Positions 8,566 through 17,227 of a DNA stretch of 64,000 nucleotides are shown piece by piece. Each line of letters opens with the position of its first letter. Position 1 is the first letter of the stretch. The position numbers and the translations under genes are program-made. Source of the stretch: Candidatus Leptofilum proximum (GTDB lineage Bacteria > Chloroflexota > Anaerolineae > Promineifilales > Promineifilaceae). The stretch spans positions 1,612,001 to 1,676,000 of the forward strand of contig JADJXK010000001.1 of assembly GCA_016710325.1 (NCBI GenBank), written 5' to 3'. Below the pieces are notes generated by a model that was not told the origin of the DNA, did no database searches, and saw only the letters and a program-made list of their open reading frames with translations.

Positions 8566-9855
8566 ATGAAAAGAAGATATTTCCTTATATTCGCGGCAGT
8601 CATCCTTTTGTTAGCCCCATTGATCGTCTTGTACCTTTCAAGATCCGAACTGACGCAGCAGGCGGAGTTGGTCAGTGACATTGGCGAGAATACAGCGATT
8701 TTACCCTCACAAGACACGCCAGAGGGACTTGATGTAGATCATCAAGAGCAGGCAAATGCCATATTGGTCCAAGAGACACCTACTGCTGCCTCAAATGCAA
8801 CAACAGAAAGAATAGAACCATTTCCTGATGCGCTTCCTTGCAGCGATCATGAGTCAACGTCATGGCATGATCTGTGGAACGAGGAAACAGGTTGCTACTA
8901 TGACCATACTCATAACCACAATCCTTTTGAAACCGTTCTTGCAGACCAGATACAAGGTTGGGAACAAACGATCTCTTATCCCTGGCAAACGCCTCATGAA
9001 AATGAGCACAAACACGCCGGCTACAAATACGTCTACGTGCAAAACCCCCAGTGTGCGACCGTTGAGTCTGGCGACAATTGTCTCAAATACGCTCTCGTCC
9101 AGCTTCATATCGTTGGTAGTACTATGGGAGCGCAGACGCGTTTCCATTCCTTTCGCGCTGTAGCTATGATCTGTGGCCCCGACGGCAACAACTGCGGTAT
9201 AGCTCAGACTGGCGGCTGGGCAGACTTCGGGGTTCTGCACTGTTCCTACAAGCAGCAGTATTGCCCACTTGAGAGCGACCCGTCAATACCCGCCGATCGC
9301 TTCGAAATGCCTCCCTACCGGGCCTCAACGCATATTATGGACCTACCACGTGTGTTGACCAACGGAAAAAATATTCAAATTTGGAACAGCGGTATCCTAC
9401 CGGCACAGTTCCCTTACTACTCTGATCCCCACAACCAGATACTTCAATATGATTGGCAAACTGCTGACGCCTGGGATGTGCTGGATCCCGACGACTTGGG
9501 TGCTGTTCACTTTATTTGTGCCGACGAACCCAATTGCCGGTTCAACCACAGCACAATGCGCATGTACGAAATTATTTTTAGGGTGCCGGAAGAACTTGGA
9601 GACGGTCTGGTTAGCTTTAGTGGCTATACCGACTTGCAGGGTAACATTGATCCCACTTGTACAGCGGTCGGCTCAGAGTGTGTGCCGTTAATACTGGAAA
9701 AGGTTCCTTCAGGCAGCGCCACATTCCGCGTGCCATTAGGCAATACACCTATTGAGGAATTTGATGACTACGATATTTATTTTTGTGGGGAGCAAGTTTG
9801 TGGTCCCTTTGACCTCAATGCTCGTTCGGCCGACTGGATAAAATATCCAAATTAA
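8566..9855 (+). CDS. Secreted Cys/His-rich protein of unknown function
   Basis: 429 residues from ATG 8566, chosen because AAGGAAT precedes it by about 6 nt and because it starts with a basic-hydrophobic signal anchor (KRRYFLIFAAVILLLAPLIV). The mature part opens with a Thr/Ala-rich spacer, then a His/aromatic-rich stretch around 105-160 (ETGCYYDHTHNHNP, HENEHKHAGYKY), and carries many cysteines spaced as near pairs (for example CGPDGNNC, CSYKQQYC, CADEPNC, CGEQVC), suggesting disulfides outside the cell. I do not recognise a family. The His clusters could bind metal. Location among polysaccharide genes suggests a surface or secreted accessory protein. Confidence 0.6.
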   Translation: MKRRYFLIFAAVILLLAPLIVLYLSRSELTQQAELVSDIGENTAILPSQDTPEGLDVDHQEQANAILVQETPTAASNATTERIEPFPDALPCSDHESTSWHDLWNEETGCYYDHTHNHNPFETVLADQIQGWEQTISYPWQTPHENEHKHAGYKYVYVQNPQCATVESGDNCLKYALVQLHIVGSTMGAQTRFHSFRAVAMICGPDGNNCGIAQTGGWADFGVLHCSYKQQYCPLESDPSIPADRFEMPPYRASTHIMDLPRVLTNGKNIQIWNSGILPAQFPYYSDPHNQILQYDWQTADAWDVLDPDDLGAVHFICADEPNCRFNHSTMRMYEIIFRVPEELGDGLVSFSGYTDLQGNIDPTCTAVGSECVPLILEKVPSGSATFRVPLGNTPIEEFDDYDIYFCGEQVCGPFDLNARSADWIKYPN

Positions 9856-9888
9856 TTCGTATGCATAGACGGTGCAAAGGATTTAGGC

Positions 9889-10740
9889 ATGCTTGGACAG
9901 ATTGCACAAAATGTAGGTCAGGACTTTCAATACAAGCTGGCATGCTGGCAATATAAGCTTACAGCAAGCGACAAAAAAGAGCCGATCAAGGTGATGGTAA
10001 ATGGAAGCCCCAAAACAGGTACGACGTGGATGTTGAGAATGATAACCTCTGTACCGGGTTACGAGGCTGTTGGTAACTTTACTGGGGATTATTCCAAGTA
10101 CGGTACTGTGCGATCAGGCCAAGTTTTACATGGTCATGAATGGTTTTCAACAGAACTAGACCATATTTTATCAACTACAAAAATTCGAGTTGTTTTAATG
10201 GTTCGGGATCCCAGAGATCAACTTGTATCGCGAATGTTCCACATCAAGCGCAGCCCTGCTCATGCCTGGCACGAACGCCTTCAGCGGATGAGTGACGATG
10301 AAGCGCTTATGTTTTGCATTGAGGGAGCCGAAGGGCTGCCGGGAACCGACAAGATGATCCGGCTTACACAGACCTGGCTTGACGCTAGAGCGGACGCGCT
10401 GATAGTTAAGTATGAGGAGTTGTTGGAAGCTCCGTCCGAGGGTTTGAACCGGGTATTGACCTACCTGAATATTCCAAAAACGAACAAACTGGTAGGAGCT
10501 ATTGTGGCGCGGAACCGGTTCGAGCGCCTATCGGTTGGACGGCGGATCTGGCGTTCGCGGCGGCCGGGTCAGGAAGACAAATCTTCTCATTTTCGCAAGG
10601 GGATAGTGGGAGATTGGCGAAATTATCTGAAAGATGCACATATACAGAGATTTAAAGAGGTTGCAGGACAGCAGCTTATAGAGTTGGGTTATGAACTAAG
10701 TGATGAGTGGGATCAAACAGTACTTCTTCCTCAGAGATGA
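9889..10740 (+). CDS. Sulfotransferase (PAPS-dependent)
   Basis: 283 residues. The 5'-phosphosulfate-binding loop GSPKTGTTWMLR (about 39-50) and the 3'-phosphate-binding segment VVLMVRDPRDQLVSR (about 101-115) are both clear, with Lys/Thr and Arg/Ser where the cytosolic sulfotransferase family needs them. The C-terminal region contains GRRIWRSRRPGQED and an FRKGIVGDWRNYL element, matching the conserved RKGxxGDWKN motif that closes over PAPS. It should transfer sulfate from PAPS to a hydroxyl on a sugar or small molecule, presumably this locus's glycan. AAAGG lies 8 nt before ATG 9889. Together with the sulfatase-like gene it argues for a sulfated polysaccharide. Confidence 0.85.
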   Translation: MLGQIAQNVGQDFQYKLACWQYKLTASDKKEPIKVMVNGSPKTGTTWMLRMITSVPGYEAVGNFTGDYSKYGTVRSGQVLHGHEWFSTELDHILSTTKIRVVLMVRDPRDQLVSRMFHIKRSPAHAWHERLQRMSDDEALMFCIEGAEGLPGTDKMIRLTQTWLDARADALIVKYEELLEAPSEGLNRVLTYLNIPKTNKLVGAIVARNRFERLSVGRRIWRSRRPGQEDKSSHFRKGIVGDWRNYLKDAHIQRFKEVAGQQLIELGYELSDEWDQTVLLPQR

Positions 10741-10775
10741 GTTGAGCGTACTTGTTTTCTCGTTTTAAGAATCTT

Positions 10776-11690
10776 ATGAAGCTCTCAATTGTTATCGTTA
10801 GCTGGAATATCAAGATGCTGATGGCTGGTTGCTTAAAGAGTGTCTTCGATCACTCGCCAGGTTTTGAGTTTGAAGTTTGGGTTGTGGATAACGCTTCCAG
10901 TGATGGTAGCGTGGATATGGTTCGGCAACAATTTCCGCAGGTGCAATTGATTGCAAATCAGGAGAATGTTGGCTTTGCGCCGGCTAATAATCAGGCCATC
11001 CGACGGTGTCACGGATCTTACATCTTACTGTTGAATCCTGATACAGAGGTGCTGCCTGGTGCGCTTGATGCTCTGGTGCAGTTCATGGAGACGCGCCAAG
11101 ATGCAGGGGCGGTTGGTTCGCTGTTGCTTAATCCAGATGGGAGTTTGCAACCTTCATGTTTTCCCAGGCCTACACTCTCTCGCGAATTGTGGCGACTTTT
11201 TCACCTTGATAAGTTACGGCCGTACGGCCAATATCCTACACAAACCTGGGATCAAGAACGGCCGCAAGAAGTAGACGTTATACAAGGTGCCAGTCTTCTC
11301 TTGCGCCGCGAAGCGCTTGACCAAACTGGGTTGCTAGATGAAGGATATTTTATCTATACCGAGGAGGTAGATCTGTGCTACCGTCTGCAGCAAACGGGGT
11401 GGCACCTTTACTGGATACCCCAGTCTAAAGTTATTCATTTTGGTGGTCAGAGTACTAAGCAGGTTGCGGCTGAAATGTTCTTGCAGCTTTATAAAAGTAA
11501 GATTCAGTTTTTTCGTAAACATTACGGCCGTTTTCCGGCAATTGCTTACAAACTTATTCTACTGGTGGCCTCGGCTGCGCGTCTATTGGTTTCTCCCTTG
11601 GCCTGGTTGCAAAAAGAGCCCTTGCGCAAGCAACATCTTGCGCTGACGAGTAACTACCGACGTCTGCTGACGATCTTACCTACTTTATGA
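10776..11690 (+). CDS. Glycosyltransferase family 2 (WbbL/rhamnosyltransferase-like)
   Basis: 304 residues from ATG 10776; a TTG at 10752 would add eight residues with no family match. The GT-A core reads LSIVIVSWNIK, WVVDNASSDGSV (about 35-47), ENVGFAPANNQAIR and LLNPDTEV (about 85-92, the DxD-type metal site). Further on lies EGYFIYTEEVDLCYRLQQ-like acceptor sequence, highly characteristic of rhamnosyltransferases and related dTDP-sugar enzymes. A C-terminal hydrophobic stretch may associate with the membrane. It belongs to the same plus-strand operon. Confidence 0.87.
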   Translation: MKLSIVIVSWNIKMLMAGCLKSVFDHSPGFEFEVWVVDNASSDGSVDMVRQQFPQVQLIANQENVGFAPANNQAIRRCHGSYILLLNPDTEVLPGALDALVQFMETRQDAGAVGSLLLNPDGSLQPSCFPRPTLSRELWRLFHLDKLRPYGQYPTQTWDQERPQEVDVIQGASLLLRREALDQTGLLDEGYFIYTEEVDLCYRLQQTGWHLYWIPQSKVIHFGGQSTKQVAAEMFLQLYKSKIQFFRKHYGRFPAIAYKLILLVASAARLLVSPLAWLQKEPLRKQHLALTSNYRRLLTILPTL

Positions 11691-11746
11691 TTTTCTAGCT
11701 GTTGAATAGGCTGTTGCCGCGCCAGTGAAGGAAACTTTCCTAATAT

Positions 11747-12982
11747 ATGCGAGTTCTTCTCCTCACTCAAATTATTCCTTATCCACCTGATGCCGGGCCG
11801 AAGGTGAAAACGTGGCATGTATTGCGCTATTTGGCAGATTGCGGCCATGAAATCACCTTGCTTTCGTTTGTCCGCCCAGAGGAAGAAGCTTACGTGGACC
11901 ATCTGCGGCAGATATGCCATCAGGTGCATACAGTTCCCATTCGTCGTTCTCGCCTCCATGACGTTGGTTATTGGCTGCGCAGCCATATAACGGGCCGCCC
12001 CTTTCTTATTGAGCGAGATGATTTGCCGCAAATGCGTAGTTACATACGCCAGCTTTTGGCCGCCGAGAAATTTGACGTTATCCATGCCGATCAGTTAACG
12101 ATGACCCAGTTTGCTTTAGGGGCTGAAGGGGAAAAACGGCCGTTTCTAATTTTTGATGCTCATAATGCAGTATGGACGATCACTGAGAGAATGGGTGAGT
12201 CTGCTCCCTGGTTCTTGAAGCCTGTCCTTCGCCTGGAGTCGCAGCGAATTAAACGGTACGAAGGGATGCTGGTGGAGCAGTTTGATCACACCATGGTTGT
12301 AATTGAACCTGACAGGCGGGCGCTGCTTGCTGGCGTGCGAGATGGTTCAACAGAGTCGCTGCGTCATCGTATCACTGTAATTCCCATTGCTGTAGATACT
12401 AGACAACTCTACCCAATTCACCGGCAGCCCCCGTCAGCCAGAATTGTCACTTTGGGCACACTCCACTATCCGCCTAACGCCGACGGCATTCGCTGGTTTT
12501 TGCGCGAGGTTCTGCCGCTGGTCCGACAGCAGATACCAGACGCGACTCTCACTATCATTGGCAAGAATCCCCCTAAAGATTTTCTGGAAGCAGCCGGACA
12601 ATACCCTGAAGTGGTGACTGTTACCGGTTACGTGCCTGACCTGAAGCCGTACATGGAACAATCTTCAATAATGGTTGTGCCAGTGCGAGCAGGGGGAGGT
12701 ATGCGGGTACGTATTCTTGAGGCTTTCGCCCGAGCCATGCCCGTTGTTACGACCACTGTTGGCCTGGAGGGTATTGAGGCGACAGATGGTAAGGAAGTTC
12801 TGGTAGCTGACGATCCCGCTGCTTATGCTGCTGCCACGGTGCAGCTTTTACGAAACGAAGAATTGCAAAATCGTTTGTCAGCAAACGGCCGTTTGCTCGC
12901 TACGACTATATACGACTGGCAGATTGTCTTGAAAAAAATGGACCAAATTTATGCTCAAGCCACAGAACAAACCCTACAATAA
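11747..12982 (+). CDS. Glycosyltransferase family 4 (third copy)
   Basis: 411 residues. Begins VLLLTQIIPYPPDAGPKVK, with LTLLSF-like strands of the GT-B N-domain. The C-domain has VTLGTLHYPPNADGIRWF, TIIGKNPP and the loop GGGMRVRILEAFARAMPVV, in which the conserved glutamate sits. This subgroup is frequent in exopolysaccharide clusters with Wzy/Wzc. Its last 32 bp overlap the start of the following membrane glycosyltransferase, which suggests coupled translation. Confidence 0.85.
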   Translation: MRVLLLTQIIPYPPDAGPKVKTWHVLRYLADCGHEITLLSFVRPEEEAYVDHLRQICHQVHTVPIRRSRLHDVGYWLRSHITGRPFLIERDDLPQMRSYIRQLLAAEKFDVIHADQLTMTQFALGAEGEKRPFLIFDAHNAVWTITERMGESAPWFLKPVLRLESQRIKRYEGMLVEQFDHTMVVIEPDRRALLAGVRDGSTESLRHRITVIPIAVDTRQLYPIHRQPPSARIVTLGTLHYPPNADGIRWFLREVLPLVRQQIPDATLTIIGKNPPKDFLEAAGQYPEVVTVTGYVPDLKPYMEQSSIMVVPVRAGGGMRVRILEAFARAMPVVTTTVGLEGIEATDGKEVLVADDPAAYAAATVQLLRNEELQNRLSANGRLLATTIYDWQIVLKKMDQIYAQATEQTLQ

Positions 12983-14318
12983 CTTCAAAATAACCCCTTA
13001 TAGAATTTTGATAGCTATTATTATCCTTTCTATCATATCCCGTGTTGGGAATGCATTCATGATGGGCAACGTCGTCAGTGACTTGCCCGGCATCTTTGAC
13101 CAAATTTCTTATCATAATTTAGCCTTACGTGTTCTAGACGGACACGGCTTTTCCTTTGGAGAATTTTGGTGGCCAGGAACGGCCGCCAACGAGCCAACTG
13201 CCCACTGGTCTTACTTGTACACACTTTACTTGGCAGCCGTATATGCACTTTTTGGTCCAAATCCCCTGATTGCCCGCCTGATACAGGCAGTTACCGTGGG
13301 AATTCTCATGCCCTGGCTCGTTTATCGTTTGGCCCTTCATCTATTCCCTCAAGAAACAAGGCCAGAAGGCGACGAAACATTTGGGCGAGGCGAAAAAATC
13401 GGTTTGCTTAGTGCAGGTATCGTTGTCATTTATATTTACTTCATCTATTATGCAGCTGCTCTGCTAACCGAAAGTTTCTATATCACAACCATTCTTTGGC
13501 TCTTTGATCTGACCTTACAAATGCGCCGATCTACTTTCAGGCACCAAATGTCTCGCTGGATATGGCTCGGGGTTGCTTTAGGCCTTACCGTCCTGCTGCG
13601 CCAGGTATTTCTGCTTTTTATACCCTTCTTACTCTTTTGGCTATGGTGGGCACTGCGACCTAAGCTAGCTTATCTTGTTGTCCCTGTCCTTGTTGTGGTT
13701 CTGATGATAGTGCCCTGGACTGTACGCAACTATCTGGCTTTCGGCCAGTTTGTAATTCTGAACACAAACGCTGGCTACGCTTTCTTTTGGGGAAATCACA
13801 CTATTTATGGCACAAACTTTGTCTCTATTTTGACACCTGAAATGGGTTCCTATTACTCTTTGGTTCCCGAGGAGCTCCGTCATTTGAACGAAGCTCAGCG
13901 TGATACTGCTTTGTTAGGGCTTGCATTAAAAAACATATCTGCTGATCCGGTGCGCTACCTGCTGCTTTCTCTCAGTCGGGTCCAAGACTATTTTATGTTC
14001 TGGCCCTCGACCCAGTCTAGCCTGCTCAGTAACATCTCTCGTGTGGCAAGTTTTGGTCTTTTTTTGCCATGGATGTTATATGGACTGTTTTTCTCTATAC
14101 GCCATCTCTTTTTACCTTCTTCAGAGCGGGTTGCGTCCCCATTGTTCCTCTTCTACTTGTTTATCATTATCTACACGGGCATACATATTTTGACCTGGAC
14201 ACTTATTCGTTATCGGCTGCCTATCGATGCTGTGTTGGTTTTATTTGCGGGTCTGGCCATCGTCGAGCTGATAGAAAAGGTAGAGCGTTACCGAAGCGTG
14301 CGCGCGAGGGCCGTTTAA
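12951..14318 (+). CDS. ArnT/PMT-like membrane glycosyltransferase (GT-C)
   Basis: 455 residues with about 11-12 membrane helices. The first periplasmic loop after helix 1 contains acidic residues (SDLPGIFDQISYHNLA, about 43-60), where the GT39/GT83 PMT_2 family keeps its catalytic Asp. Later segments (LTESFY; LLRQVFLLFIPFLLFW; IVPWTVRNYLAF) match the dolichyl-phosphate-mannose-like family pattern, with TxRNY typical of bacterial members. It should use a polyprenyl-phosphate sugar to modify a glycan or protein on the outer face of the membrane. It overlaps the preceding GT4 gene by 32 bp. Confidence 0.78.
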   Translation: MLKPQNKPYNNFKITPYRILIAIIILSIISRVGNAFMMGNVVSDLPGIFDQISYHNLALRVLDGHGFSFGEFWWPGTAANEPTAHWSYLYTLYLAAVYALFGPNPLIARLIQAVTVGILMPWLVYRLALHLFPQETRPEGDETFGRGEKIGLLSAGIVVIYIYFIYYAAALLTESFYITTILWLFDLTLQMRRSTFRHQMSRWIWLGVALGLTVLLRQVFLLFIPFLLFWLWWALRPKLAYLVVPVLVVVLMIVPWTVRNYLAFGQFVILNTNAGYAFFWGNHTIYGTNFVSILTPEMGSYYSLVPEELRHLNEAQRDTALLGLALKNISADPVRYLLLSLSRVQDYFMFWPSTQSSLLSNISRVASFGLFLPWMLYGLFFSIRHLFLPSSERVASPLFLFYLFIIIYTGIHILTWTLIRYRLPIDAVLVLFAGLAIVELIEKVERYRSVRARAV

Positions 14319-14773
14319 TACTACCGCGCCGACCTTGCACTTAAGGCTGTCGGTAAGTTTGATCCAATACTATCGCTACTATGGATACCCTTTCTGCTGT
14401 GCCGTATGTGCCAACCCTGGTACAAACCCGACGATTAAAAATATGGGTACAGTAGACACTTTATACCCTTGCCTGCATCGCGCCGTCATGGAAGTCCAAT
14501 TGCCTAACTTGAAGCTGTTCCCGGCAGGTGTTTACATGTTGCCGAAATACCAAAACTATTTGCAAATACGTCTATCAGCTTGATTATTGTTCGAGAATTG
14601 TAACAACCGTCAGCTGAAATGGGACAGGCGTGCGTGGAAGAGTATCATCATGGCAAGGCAATGCCAGGTGGCTGGTAGGTATGGGCTTTGCCGTTGTATC
14701 TTTGTAGGAGAGGAAGTGATCTCAAATTCCTTTGAGATTTCGCTTAAGTGAATAACAATTAATTGTTAGATGG
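14319..14773. other. Long intergenic region before the BY-kinase gene
   Basis: 455 bp with no supported gene. An open frame at 14335-14583 (82 codons) shows no signal, domain or ribosome binding site and is not accepted. A perfect 8-bp stem ATCTCAAA/TTTGAGAT with a 4-nt loop lies at 14719-14738, about 35-45 bp upstream of the kinase start. It could be a regulatory hairpin or operator. The promoter of the kinase gene probably lies here, but no good -35/-10 pair was found. Confidence 0.4.
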
Positions 14774-16441
14774 ATGAGAACTATGGAATTGAAAGAGTAT
14801 ATTGGTCCGTTACTTAAGTGGTGGTGGCTTCTATTAGGCGCAACGCTGATAGCTGGGGCTTCGAGTTATTATGCGACGCGCCAGCAACAGCCACTTTACC
14901 GATCAACAGCGACGGTAATGATTGGAAGCGCTATTGAGGATCCCAACCCTTCTACCTCAGACTTAACGATCACCGAATCTTTGGCCTCAACATACGTTGA
15001 CTTTGCCAATCGGGCTTCAGTTCGTTCGGCTGTAAGGGAAGCTCTTGGGTTACAAAATCTCCCTGGTATCGTGGTGCAACAGGTTAACAGTACAAACTTC
15101 ATCGACATTATGGTCACGGATACAAGTCCCGAGCGTGCTCAGGCTGTTGCTGCTGAACTCGCCAGACAGCTCATTCTTCGCAGTCCAACAGCCGAGGATA
15201 ACAACAAGCGCCAGGAGTTTGCCCGGAACCAGCTAGATAGTTATGAAGCAGCGATAACGGAAACAGAAGATCAAATTGCTGCCAAGCGAGAAGAGCTGGG
15301 TACCTTGGTGAGTGCCCTGGAAATTGCCGAGGCTCAAACTGAGTTGGCATCTCTAGAGAGCAGCTTGCTGACGTTGCGTACAAACTACACTTCTTTGCTT
15401 GCCAGTACACAGGAAGGTGCCAAGAACGCAATCAGAGTGATTGAACCGGCTTCTATGCCGCAGGCTCCTGTAGATCCTCAGAACACGATAACGATATTGG
15501 TGGCCTCGGCTGTGGGCTTTGTTTTAGCTTGTACGGCCGCTTACTTGTTAGAGTACCTGGACGACACGGTAAGAACCCCAGAGCAAATCACCAAGCTGGG
15601 TAATTTGCCCACGTTGACAGGTATCGCCTTCATTGACTCCGAAGATGACAGTAAGTTGATCACGGTAACAGATCCCAGGTCGCCTACTTCTGAGGCCTAC
15701 CGTGTGCTGCGCACCGCCATACAGTTTTCCGTCTCGGACAAGAAAAACTCCTTGTTGTTATTGACTAGCGGCGTTTCTGCCGAGGGTAAAAGCACCACGG
15801 CGGGAAATCTGGCGGTGGTCCTGGCGCAGGCAGGGCATAACGTTCTGCTCGTGGATGGTGATCTGCGGCGGCCGTCTCAACACAGCATCTTTAACTTGCC
15901 CAATAAACGAGGCGTCACGAGCCTGCTGCTTAAACTCAACGCTGATGATGCGGATACAGAAGTGCGCAACCTGGTGGAAGACACCGTTCAACCTACCCAG
16001 GTTGAAGGCCTGCAGGTCATGACCTGCGGACCCATTCCACCCAACCCCTCCGAACTGCTAGGCTCTACCAAAATGCGCCGCCTGTTGGATGTGCTGGACC
16101 AGCAGTACGACTTTGTCATTATCGACAGCCCACCCGTGCTTTCGGTGACGGATGCGGCGGTTTTAGGTGCCATGTCTGGTACAACCCTGGTCGTTGTCCG
16201 GGCCAACAAGAGCCGCAAGAATCAGTTTAAGCAGGTAGTGGAGCGCCTGGAAGACGTGAACGCCAACGTTGCCGGTGTCGTGCTCAACTCACTAAAGGCG
16301 GGCAGCGAAGGCCACAACTTCTACTATTACTACAAGGACCCGTACTACACCCACGGCGATGATGGTGGCAAAGGCGATCCCCAGCCAAAAAGCAAGCTGC
16401 GTAAACGGTTCCTACGCAGCCAGGAAGCGGTGCAGTCTTAA
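14774..16441 (+). CDS. Wzz-domain polysaccharide copolymerase / BY-type tyrosine autokinase
   Basis: 555 residues fusing both halves of the Wzc system. A Wzz domain occupies about 5-265 between two membrane helices (about 14-32 and 240-262), with a coiled-coil-like periplasmic part. A cytoplasmic BY-kinase domain follows: Walker A in SAEGKSTTAGN (about 335), Walker A' VLLVDGDLRRPS (about 358), Walker B FVIIDSPPVL (about 447) and a C-terminal tyrosine cluster YYYYKDPYY (about 515-523) for autophosphorylation. It controls chain length and export of the polysaccharide polymerised by the Wzy-like protein. ATG 14783 is an alternative start with GGATGAG just upstream. A strong terminator follows. 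Confidence 0.9.
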   Translation: MRTMELKEYIGPLLKWWWLLLGATLIAGASSYYATRQQQPLYRSTATVMIGSAIEDPNPSTSDLTITESLASTYVDFANRASVRSAVREALGLQNLPGIVVQQVNSTNFIDIMVTDTSPERAQAVAAELARQLILRSPTAEDNNKRQEFARNQLDSYEAAITETEDQIAAKREELGTLVSALEIAEAQTELASLESSLLTLRTNYTSLLASTQEGAKNAIRVIEPASMPQAPVDPQNTITILVASAVGFVLACTAAYLLEYLDDTVRTPEQITKLGNLPTLTGIAFIDSEDDSKLITVTDPRSPTSEAYRVLRTAIQFSVSDKKNSLLLLTSGVSAEGKSTTAGNLAVVLAQAGHNVLLVDGDLRRPSQHSIFNLPNKRGVTSLLLKLNADDADTEVRNLVEDTVQPTQVEGLQVMTCGPIPPNPSELLGSTKMRRLLDVLDQQYDFVIIDSPPVLSVTDAAVLGAMSGTTLVVVRANKSRKNQFKQVVERLEDVNANVAGVVLNSLKAGSEGHNFYYYYKDPYYTHGDDGGKGDPQPKSKLRKRFLRSQEAVQS

Positions 16442-16465
16442 ACTTGCGGCCTGAAAAGTAATTCT

Positions 16466-16506
16466 AAAGTGGTTCAATCTACCCAGATTGAGCCACTTTT
16501 TGTTTT
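16466..16506 (+). terminator. Intrinsic terminator after the BY-kinase gene
   Basis: AAAGTGGTTCAATCT (16466-16480) and AGATTGAGCCACTTT (16485-16499) form a 15-bp stem with one G-T pair and a 4-nt loop, followed by TTTTGTTTT. The A-run on the left arm may also let it act for the converging minus-strand gene. Confidence 0.85.
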
Positions 16507-17068
16507 AGTGGGTTGGCTCGGGGAACAGGTGCCAGAGGGCACCGGCCAGGGTGGGGAAGGTGGCAAAGGGGGGCAGCTCGGCGGCCAGGGGCAGCTGCGC
16601 CTGGGCCACACCGCGCCCAGTGAGCAGCAGGATGGCCTGCTTAACGCCCGCCGCCTGGCCCGCCATGACGTCTGTCAGGGCGTCGCCAATCATGTAGGAT
16701 TGGCTGAGGTCGAGGTTGTGTTCCTCGGCGGCCTGGAGCAGCATGCCGGGGCGCGGTTTGCGGCAGGGATCGTTGGTGCCGGGTGGGGCCGGGCAAAGGT
16801 AGGCGGCGTCGATACGGCCGTTGGCCCTTCTCACCTCGTCTAAAATTTGCTGGTTGAGGGCAACGGCCGTTGCCAAACTCATAATGCCTCGTCCTACGGC
16901 TGATTGATTGGTCACCACGATAATCTTGTAAGGAACCGCCCGGATGCGCGCCAGCGCGGCCAGTGCTTCCGGGAAAAAAGCCACGTCTTCCCAACAGCGC
17001 ACATAATTGGCCCGGTTTTCCATAAAAACGCCGTCACGATCCAGGAAAATGGCAGGTTGTTTGCTCAT
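16505..17068 (-). CDS. HAD-IIIA phosphatase, GmhB/HisB-N-like
   Basis: 187 residues. HAD motif I is FLDRDGV (Asp10, Asp12), motif II VVTNQS (about 52-57), and motif III Lys with a YMIGDALTDVMAG motif IV (about 125-137). It resembles D-glycero-D-manno-heptose-1,7-bisphosphate 7-phosphatase, which supplies ADP- or GDP-heptose. However, the zinc loop of classical GmhB (CxH...CxC) is reduced to CPAPPGTNDPCRKP, with only two cysteines, so metal binding there is doubtful. Substrate is therefore uncertain: heptose bisphosphate, histidinol phosphate or another sugar phosphate. It converges on the BY-kinase gene. Confidence 0.75.
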   Translation of the reverse strand: MSKQPAIFLDRDGVFMENRANYVRCWEDVAFFPEALAALARIRAVPYKIIVVTNQSAVGRGIMSLATAVALNQQILDEVRRANGRIDAAYLCPAPPGTNDPCRKPRPGMLLQAAEEHNLDLSQSYMIGDALTDVMAGQAAGVKQAILLLTGRGVAQAQLPLAAELPPFATFPTLAGALWHLFPEPTH

Positions 17069-17227
17069 GAATCAGGAGAATCCTTGTAAGTTGTGCCTAT
17101 TTTGTATCCGGCTTTGTATCACTTCCTATAGTGGCAAAGGTGGCTGAACTTTACGATTAAGGTATCCCGGCGCACAAAAGTTTATTGGCGCTCAATTCCT
17201 GAGGGCGCACCGGCTTGAGGAGGCACC

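Noticed and set aside
12951..12982. 32-bp overlap of two glycosyltransferase genes as a frameshifted fusion
   Set aside because: Both proteins are complete members of different families; the overlap is compatible with coupled translation.
14335..14583. 82-codon open frame in the gap before the BY-kinase
   Set aside because: No ribosome binding site, signal, helix or family pattern; too short to stand on length alone.
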